From Bacillota bacterium (GTDB taxonomy: Bacteria > Bacillota > Clostridia > Acetivibrionales > DSM-1351): a stretch of DNA of 23,223 bases. The position numbers and the translations under genes are program-made. Position 1 is the first letter of the stretch; every line of letters begins with the position of its first letter. Shown one piece after another: positions 14,668 through 20,900 of this stretch. The stretch is from NCBI GenBank assembly GCA_023441625.1, contig JAEZOA010000109.1:1-23223 (forward strand), in the 5' to 3' direction. Below the pieces are notes generated by a model. That model was not told the origin of the DNA, ran no database searches, and saw nothing but the letters and a program-made list of their open reading frames with translations.

Positions 14668-16314
14668 TCAAGTATTTGGTCTATGTCTTGAATAGTGCTT
14701 TTCTCCTCCTGAAAAATTAAAGACTTTTTTAAATCCTTTGTTTATCAATATATTTTGTGCTGCATTACCTGTCACACCCTTGTTACAGTAGGTAATAGTG
14801 ATTATGTCCTTATCCAGAGTGTCAGCCTTAGATCTCAAATCCTCCTGTTGAATGTTCAAGGAAGCTTCAATATGGCCTATTTCGTATTGAACAGCACTTC
14901 TTACATCAACTAAATTATACTTTTCTCCAGAATGAATAACATCATCAAGTCCCTTAGCTGTGATTAATGGTCTGCCTCTGTTAATAGCATTATCCAGTAT
15001 CATTCCAGTGTACATGACGGGGTCCTTGGCGTTAGAAAAAGGTGGCGCATATGCTAAATCTAAGTGAAATAAATCCTCTACCTTAGCACCAAAGGTAATG
15101 GCTGTTACAAATACATCAATTCTTTTATCTACTCCATCCTCTCCTACAATCTGAACTCCAATAAGCCTACTTGTTGACTTATCTGCGATAGCCTTTATAA
15201 TAATTTCTTTTCCACCCATATACTCTGGCTTGCTATGTTTTATGTTATGACAAACAGCAATTTCAAAACCCTGATTAATTGCCTCGCGTTCGGATAATCC
15301 AGTTTGTGCTACGGTCATATCAAATATTTTGAAAATCCCTGTACCAAGAACTCCTCGGAATTCCGAAGGGCCTCCTGTAATGCTATCTCCTGCAATTCTA
15401 CCAGTTTTATTTGCTGTTGAGCCAAGTGGTCTGAAAACTGGATTTCCTGTAATTAGATGATATTGCTCAATACAATCACCACAGGCATAGATGTCCTGAA
15501 TATTTGTCTGCATTTTATTATTTACTTTAATAGCTCCAGTGATGCCCAGCTCAATATTTGCTTTTTTTGCAAGCTCAGTATTTGGTTTTACACCCGCAGC
15601 AATAATTACAATATCTGCGCAAAGTTCTTCTCCATCTGAAAGTATAACACGATTATTTCCAATTTCGCTAACACTGCTATTTGTTATTACTTTCACACCT
15701 CTATTTTCAATATGCTCCTGCACATATACTGCCATATCACTATCAAGCCCAGGCGTTACCTGTGGCAGCTTTTCCACAAGCGTAACTTCTATACCATTTT
15801 CCACAAGATTTTCACATAGCTCTAAGCCAATAAATCCAGTTCCAATTATCGCAGCATTTTTAGGCTTCTTATTTTTTATAAATGTTGTGATCTCATTCAT
15901 ATCAACGATATTACGCAATGTAAAAATATTCGAGTGCTGTTCTACTCCCTTTATTGGAGGAATCACTGATTTTGCACCTGTAGCCAAAATAAGCTTGTCG
16001 TACTTGTCGTTAAATATCTCTCCAGATGCTAGATTTTTCACCTCTACAAGCTTTTTAGCAGTATCAATATTCAATATCTCATGACCTGTAAAGATATCAA
16101 TATTATACTTACTTTTAAAGAAAGCTGGACCACGAGGCACTAATTCATCAATACTATCTACATGCCCACCAATATAGTAGGGCATACCGCACCCTGAATA
16201 GGATATAAAACTATCTCTTTCGTAAATAGTAATTTCTGCAGCTTCATTATTTCTTCTTGCCTTAGTAGCCGCAGAAGTCCCTGCAGCCACAGCACCTACA
16301 ACTATAATTTTCAT
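14668..16314 (-). CDS. CoA-disulfide / persulfide reductase with C-terminal rhodanese domain
   Basis: From the ATG at 16314 the product is 548 residues, the usual size of CoADR-rhodanese fusions. The N-terminal FAD/NAD(P)-binding reductase starts KIIVVGAVAAGTSAA and has the single redox cysteine Cys42 in SYSGCGMPYYIGG. A second Rossmann motif is AAIIGTGFIGLELCENL, an FAD motif is DIYACGDCIE, and a dimerisation domain follows (about 325-440). The rhodanese domain (about 455-545) has catalytic Cys in ITYCNKGVTG. The family reduces CoA disulfide, CoA-persulfide or other persulfides with NAD(P)H. The start at 16314 is chosen over an in-frame ATG at 16380 because GGAGGT stands just upstream and the extra 22 residues precede the Rossmann motif. 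It lies downstream of the MarR and SDR genes on the same strand, after a 212-bp gap. Confidence 0.9.
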   Translation of the reverse strand: MKIIVVGAVAAGTSAATKARRNNEAAEITIYERDSFISYSGCGMPYYIGGHVDSIDELVPRGPAFFKSKYNIDIFTGHEILNIDTAKKLVEVKNLASGEIFNDKYDKLILATGAKSVIPPIKGVEQHSNIFTLRNIVDMNEITTFIKNKKPKNAAIIGTGFIGLELCENLVENGIEVTLVEKLPQVTPGLDSDMAVYVQEHIENRGVKVITNSSVSEIGNNRVILSDGEELCADIVIIAAGVKPNTELAKKANIELGITGAIKVNNKMQTNIQDIYACGDCIEQYHLITGNPVFRPLGSTANKTGRIAGDSITGGPSEFRGVLGTGIFKIFDMTVAQTGLSEREAINQGFEIAVCHNIKHSKPEYMGGKEIIIKAIADKSTSRLIGVQIVGEDGVDKRIDVFVTAITFGAKVEDLFHLDLAYAPPFSNAKDPVMYTGMILDNAINRGRPLITAKGLDDVIHSGEKYNLVDVRSAVQYEIGHIEASLNIQQEDLRSKADTLDKDIITITYCNKGVTGNAAQNILINKGFKKVFNFSGGEKHYSRHRPNT

Positions 16315-16382
16315 TATTTTTACCTCCAAACCATATTTTTTTTTGAACTTTATTTCTGTAATAAAACTTGTGTTTAGCATAC

Positions 16383-16481
16383 TTATAATATTTCACAAGA
16401 CCAGGATTTTTCATACAAATTAGATTCCTTGATGCCTTTGCTTGTGATATATGTAGGGTTTCCATTACGTCCTAAACACAT
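16383..16481 (-). pseudogene. Possible short remnant ORF between marR and the reductase
   Basis: One minus-strand frame reads MCLGRNGNPTYITSKGIKES and continues to 32 residues before TAA. It stays open a further 14 codons upstream to a stop next to the MarR end. The composition looks protein-like (GRNGNPTYITSKG), but there is no RBS and I do not recognise the source. It may be the tail of a deleted gene or chance. Confidence 0.2.
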
Positions 16482-16526
16482 TCTAGATTCGCTAGTAAAC
16501 TTAAGTATTGTTTCTTTTAAGCTTTA

Positions 16527-16970
16527 TTAACAACAGCCATTTTCACCAATTACTGCTAGTAGTATTTGAAGACTATCCAATACTTGTTCCCGTTTATCAA
16601 TAGGCAAGGCATTATAGATTTTTGCGAAATAATCATCCATGCTTTCTTCAATAATTTTAAATAACTTATTTCCGCTTTCAGTAAGTGTTATAGTTACATA
16701 TCTTCTATCTATTGTATCAATATCCCGTTTTGCTAAGTTATTATTAACTAGATTATTAACCGTCCGACTCATAGAGCTGCTTTCAATGTTAAGTAATCCA
16801 GAGAGCTCGTTTAAAGAAATATTTTCTGCCCTTCCTATTTCAACCAACGCATTACATTGAGCCAATGTAATAGAACAACATGATGTCTGAAAGTCATCGA
16901 GAACTCCGAGTTTTCTTTCAAGTATTCGTATCCTTTCACGCAATTCTTTTGAACCTTTAGCTTCGTTCAT
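16527..16970 (-). CDS. MarR-family transcriptional regulator rich in cysteine
   Basis: The 147-residue protein has the MarR winged helix fold: an N-terminal helix, an HTH around ISLNELSGLLNIESSSMSRTVNNLVNNNLAKR (about 51-82), a wing with DRRYVTITLTESG, and a C-terminal dimerisation helix. The DNA-recognition helix and the DRR wing are typical. It contains vicinal cysteines at 31-32, another at 39, and a Cys-Cys pair as its last two residues (146-147), suggesting thiol, persulfide, disulfide or metal(loid) sensing. It follows the SDR gene by 28 bp (RBS AAGGGG) and precedes the persulfide-type reductase, so it probably controls this cluster. A palindrome in front of the SDR gene is a candidate binding site. 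The ligand is unknown. Confidence 0.88.
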   Translation of the reverse strand: MNEAKGSKELRERIRILERKLGVLDDFQTSCCSITLAQCNALVEIGRAENISLNELSGLLNIESSSMSRTVNNLVNNNLAKRDIDTIDRRYVTITLTESGNKLFKIIEESMDDYFAKIYNALPIDKREQVLDSLQILLAVIGENGCC

Positions 16971-16998
16971 ATATTTTATTCCCCTTGTTGTATTAAGT

Positions 16999-17727
16999 TC
17001 ATTTTGCTATTTTAAAACCACCATCAACGTATATTGTTTCTCCGTTAATATAGTTAGCCATGTCTGATAATAAAAACAATACCACATTAGCAATATCCTC
17101 TGGGATTGCTATCCTACCAGCAGGTATTATACTTTCAGATAACTTTCTTATCTCAGGATTATCAAAGGACTTTGATGTCATTTCTGTATAAGTAAACCCA
17201 GGAGCAATAGAATTTACCTGTATATTATGAGTCGCTAAATCCAAAGCCATTGCTGAGGTTAATGCAACAATACCACCCTTTGATGCAGCATAATCAGCCA
17301 TATTAGGTCTAAATATCTTTGACCGTATACAACTGATATTTACGATTTTTCCAGTTTTGTATTTTATCATTTTCAGAGCAGTATATTTAGAAAGTATGAA
17401 AACCCCAGTGAGATTTGTTTCAATTACTTTGCTCCATTCATCCATATTGATTTCATAAAATGGCTTTAAGCTTGCATATATTCCAGCACAATTTGCAAGT
17501 CCATCAATTTTCCCATATTTCAAATCAATTTCATCTATTACAGACATCACTTTTTGCTCGTCTCTTATATCAAGCATATAGTGTTTATAATTCTCATGAT
17601 TTATGGAACCATGCTTTATATCTAGACCAATAACTGTTGCCTTATTATTAAGCAAAATGTCCGCACAAGCTTTACCAATACCTGAATTTGTTCCAGAAAC
17701 AATGAAAATCTTATTTTCGAAGTCCAT
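16999..17727 (-). CDS. Short-chain dehydrogenase/reductase (classical SDR) with Cys at the catalytic Ser position
   Basis: The 242-residue protein has the classical SDR fold: an NAD(P)-binding loop SGTNSGIGKA (11-20), NCAGIYA (79-85), Asn105 in ETNLTG, Tyr146 and Lys150 in DYAASK, and IAPGFTYTEM and INGETIYVDGGF at the C-terminus. It resembles FabG-like 3-oxoacyl reductases and sugar/alcohol dehydrogenases; the substrate cannot be told. Thirteen residues before Tyr146, where the catalytic Ser normally stands, is Cys133 (ISCIRS), with Ser at 132 and 136. The RBS AAGGAGG is strong. It is the first gene of the minus-strand cluster with marR. No signal peptide. Confidence 0.9.
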   Translation of the reverse strand: MDFENKIFIVSGTNSGIGKACADILLNNKATVIGLDIKHGSINHENYKHYMLDIRDEQKVMSVIDEIDLKYGKIDGLANCAGIYASLKPFYEINMDEWSKVIETNLTGVFILSKYTALKMIKYKTGKIVNISCIRSKIFRPNMADYAASKGGIVALTSAMALDLATHNIQVNSIAPGFTYTEMTSKSFDNPEIRKLSESIIPAGRIAIPEDIANVVLFLLSDMANYINGETIYVDGGFKIAK

Positions 17728-17742
17728 TTTAACTCCTCCTTA

Positions 17743-17755
17743 ATATGTATCATAT
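17743..17755 (-). promoter_or_regulatory. Candidate MarR operator upstream of the SDR gene
   Basis: ATATGATACATAT on the minus strand is an interrupted palindrome (ATATG / CATAT around 3 bp) between the putative promoter and the RBS. The assignment to the MarR protein rests on position only. Confidence 0.3.
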
Positions 17756-17761
17756 ACAACA

Positions 17762-17791
17762 ATTGTAATATTAAATAGTTAGCATATGCAA
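17762..17791 (-). promoter_or_regulatory. Putative promoter of the SDR-marR operon
   Basis: On the minus strand TTGCAT (17786-17791) and TACAAT (17762-17767) are 18 bp apart, about 35 bp before the SDR start codon. Confidence 0.45.
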
Positions 17792-17818
17792 GTATTTTAT
17801 GTGCAATTTCTTCCATAG

Positions 17819-17860
17819 AAAAGAGCTGGGCACTAAATTTTTCATTTTAGTGCCCAGCTC
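17819..17860 (-). terminator. Terminator of the SLH surface-protein gene
   Basis: A perfect 15-bp inverted repeat (17823-17837 and 17846-17860, GAGCTGGGCACTAAA and complement) with an 8-nt loop is followed by TTTT on the minus strand, about 70 bp after the stop codon. A small palindrome (GTTGGC-TT-GCCAAC, 17882-17895) lies between them. Confidence 0.8.
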
Positions 17861-17927
17861 AATTTATTTAACATAAGCAATGTTGGCTTGCCAACTTGCG
17901 TTGTTTCTTTAAGTTCTTTTTACTATT

Positions 17928-20900
17928 TTATCGAGTAAGCAGATTATATAAAATCTGTACCAACTCAGAACGTTTTGATGTACCTTTTGGACTAATATTG
18001 TTGTTTGCTCCAGCAATAATTCCATTGGAAGTAAAGTAGTTAATCCCTTCAATTGCCCATGATGCAACATCCTGTACATCATTGAAATCTGATGCTTTCT
18101 TGCCGGTACCCTCTGGCAATTGATTTGTAGCTTTTAGATAGTTATAGAATAACACCATCATTTCTTGTCTACTTATCTGCTTTTCAGGGTCAAACTCATT
18201 ATTGCCTACTCCACTGCTTATACCAAGCTGCTTAGCAGCTGCAGTGTAACCTTCATAATAGCTACCAGGCTTCACATCAGAGAAGTTGTCACCTTTCATA
18301 GGCTTAATTCCGTATGCTTTAGACAGCATAGTAATGAACTGTCCTCTAGTAACGTTTTGATTCAATCCGAAATTATCCTTGTCAATTCCGCTAGTTATCC
18401 CTCTTGCTGCAATAAAGTTTACAGCATTGCTGTACCAATATCCATCCTGTACATCTTTGAAATTCACCTCATTATATCCTAGGACGAAGATACCAGCTGT
18501 AGGAAGAGACAAGCTTACAGCATTATTTTTAGCATCGTAATAGCCTCTCAACACTTCTCTTTCGCCTGTATCAGATATACCGTACACCACTATAAAGTTC
18601 GGATTTTCGTTATTTTTTAATGTGTATGGTACTGTTACCCTTGCATTTCCTGCACCTAAGCTAGTTATACTCTTTCCGTTACTTATAACTTCTAGATTGT
18701 ATACTGGTCTATTTTCTAATATAGCATTTATTTCTTCTGCCTCATTAGCTTTTGACAAATCAATCTTTTGTGCATCGTACTTTTCTATAACGAATAGAAT
18801 ATTGTCGCCATTTTCTTTATTTGCCGCTATTTCCTTTAAAGCTGCTCCATCTAGGGTAGTAGTGGCTAATTCTGAAGTTATTTGTAACTTCACATTTTCA
18901 ATGGCTGCCAACTGGTTTAGAGCTGACTTGCTCAATTGAAGCTGTGTAGATACACTATTATCGATATTTTTTATATTTACTTCAATTGTTTGTGATTTAA
19001 CAGTTGACCTCCCATCATCCTTCACCTTTTCAGCATTTTTTGCTGATTCAGATATTAGGTTGTTTGCCAACTGTTCTTCCAAAACTACAGCTGCAACACC
19101 ATCTTTTATTGTTGCCTTAACATCAGTACTTGTATGTATCTGGTTATTTTCCTTAATCTCCGATACTATCTGTGTGCCAGGTGTAGGCTCTGTAATTACT
19201 GGGCCAGGTGTAGGCTCTGGAGGCTCTGTTCCTGAGTAAACTGTCACATCAAACTCTTCAATTCTAAGAACACTACTTGGCAATGTTGCTGGTGATGTCA
19301 ATTCTTGCGCTAAAGGAGCAATCTCCCTTCCAACTGAAGTACCCTTCGTTGCTACACTAATAGTTGTTGTAGGCATTAACACCGCTTGTACTTTTGCAGT
19401 ACCTTCTGATAATGCAAATATTGTACCATCTGAAGCTACTTGTACTACTTTGGGATCAGAGGAAATGTATTTAACTACCATTTCATCTCTTAGTGCTGCT
19501 TTTTCTCTATTAGCTGCCCCATTGTAGGAGATGTTATTTTTTGCTTTGACAGTAGTTCCTATTCGGACGTTCATATTGTTAATGCTAAAGTCAGTTACTT
19601 CATTCATAACCTCAAGAGCCCTTGTTGGAGCACTTCTCACAACTACTACTTCCTCATTAATAGCTCCCACACCAACTTTTATCTGAGCTATTTCCTTAAT
19701 CTCTTGGATTGGCTGCCCATCTTCAGTTTGCATTTCGCTAAAATATGAGTCCAGCATTTCTATTTCTCTTGAGAAATAAGAACTTTCTCCCTGTTTCAAG
19801 GTAATTGGCACAAAGTCGATAGTGCTATCAGCGATATTGACTTCAACATTTAGAGTATCATCCTTATTCCCGACATTGGTTATAGTACCGTCCAGTATTA
19901 TTTTTCCGATACCGGTGAATTCATACCTTATATCTGAAATCTCTGGGACTGCCTCAAATGTAAATGCCTTTTGAGCCACAAAGCTTTGCTCTAATCCGTT
20001 ACTGTCAATATACTTAAGTACTGCTTTAATGCTGACATCACCATTGTTTTCCGGCATCTCATAGAGTAGTTGAGCATTAAACTCATCTCCTCCCACTAGA
20101 GCAGACTTGCTTCCCTCAGAATAAGTACCGTTGAATTTCGTATCAAGTAAAGCTTCCTCTCCATCTATAATCTGATAAAACTCTACTTTTGCATCACGAA
20201 TTGCGTCAATACCTGTGTTCTTCACAAGTGCACTTACTGTTACCTTTTCCCCTGCCTGTGGCTTCTCTCTTCCAAATGAAATTGAGCTATCTGTAAACTC
20301 AACTCCCGAAGCTGGTCTAAAAGTTAGCAACCCAAGTTTCCTATTATCTACCTCCTGCTTAAATACCTTTCCCTCAAGTGTTTGTACATACTTAATAAAC
20401 GCAACTTTTATTCCAGTATTTCCTTCTAATGCAGCAACACCTAGCTCATCATAATTTGCACCCTGTTCCATTGTGATTTGTATTGGTTTGCTCCATCCTG
20501 CTTTATCAGTAGGTACATAGTTTTGCTTGATTATTGGAGCCCCTGCTTTTGCCCCACCTACAAAGCCATTTACGTCGGGAGTAATAGTATAATCAATTAC
20601 CTGAGATACTCCATTCACTATAATGCGATCAGGATAGAAGCCCCTACCCGTAGAGTACACATATTGATACTTCCCATCTCTACCCTCAACTTCAAATTCC
20701 TGATCCTTATTCTCATCAATGTAGTCTAGCTGAACTCTTTCAATTTGCGTCTGAGGCTGCCAGCGGGCTGCAAATATCTGCTTTTCTCTTACCTGGTTTT
20801 CTGGATCAGCAGCTCTGTCAACATCTTCCTTATCTTTTAGAACTGTCCGGTACTGAGCCCATACTATATATACATCCCCATCATCGCTAGCGACAACATC

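Noticed and set aside
15539..16084. Plus-strand ORF of 181 residues opposite the CoADR-rhodanese gene
   Set aside because: Its composition (Ser/Phe/Ile-rich) is the mirror of the real coding strand, and the opposite strand encodes clear FAD/NAD motifs over the same interval.
19176..19219. CRISPR-like repeat
   Set aside because: Only two units with a 10-bp gap, in frame within a Pro/Thr linker of the SLH protein.
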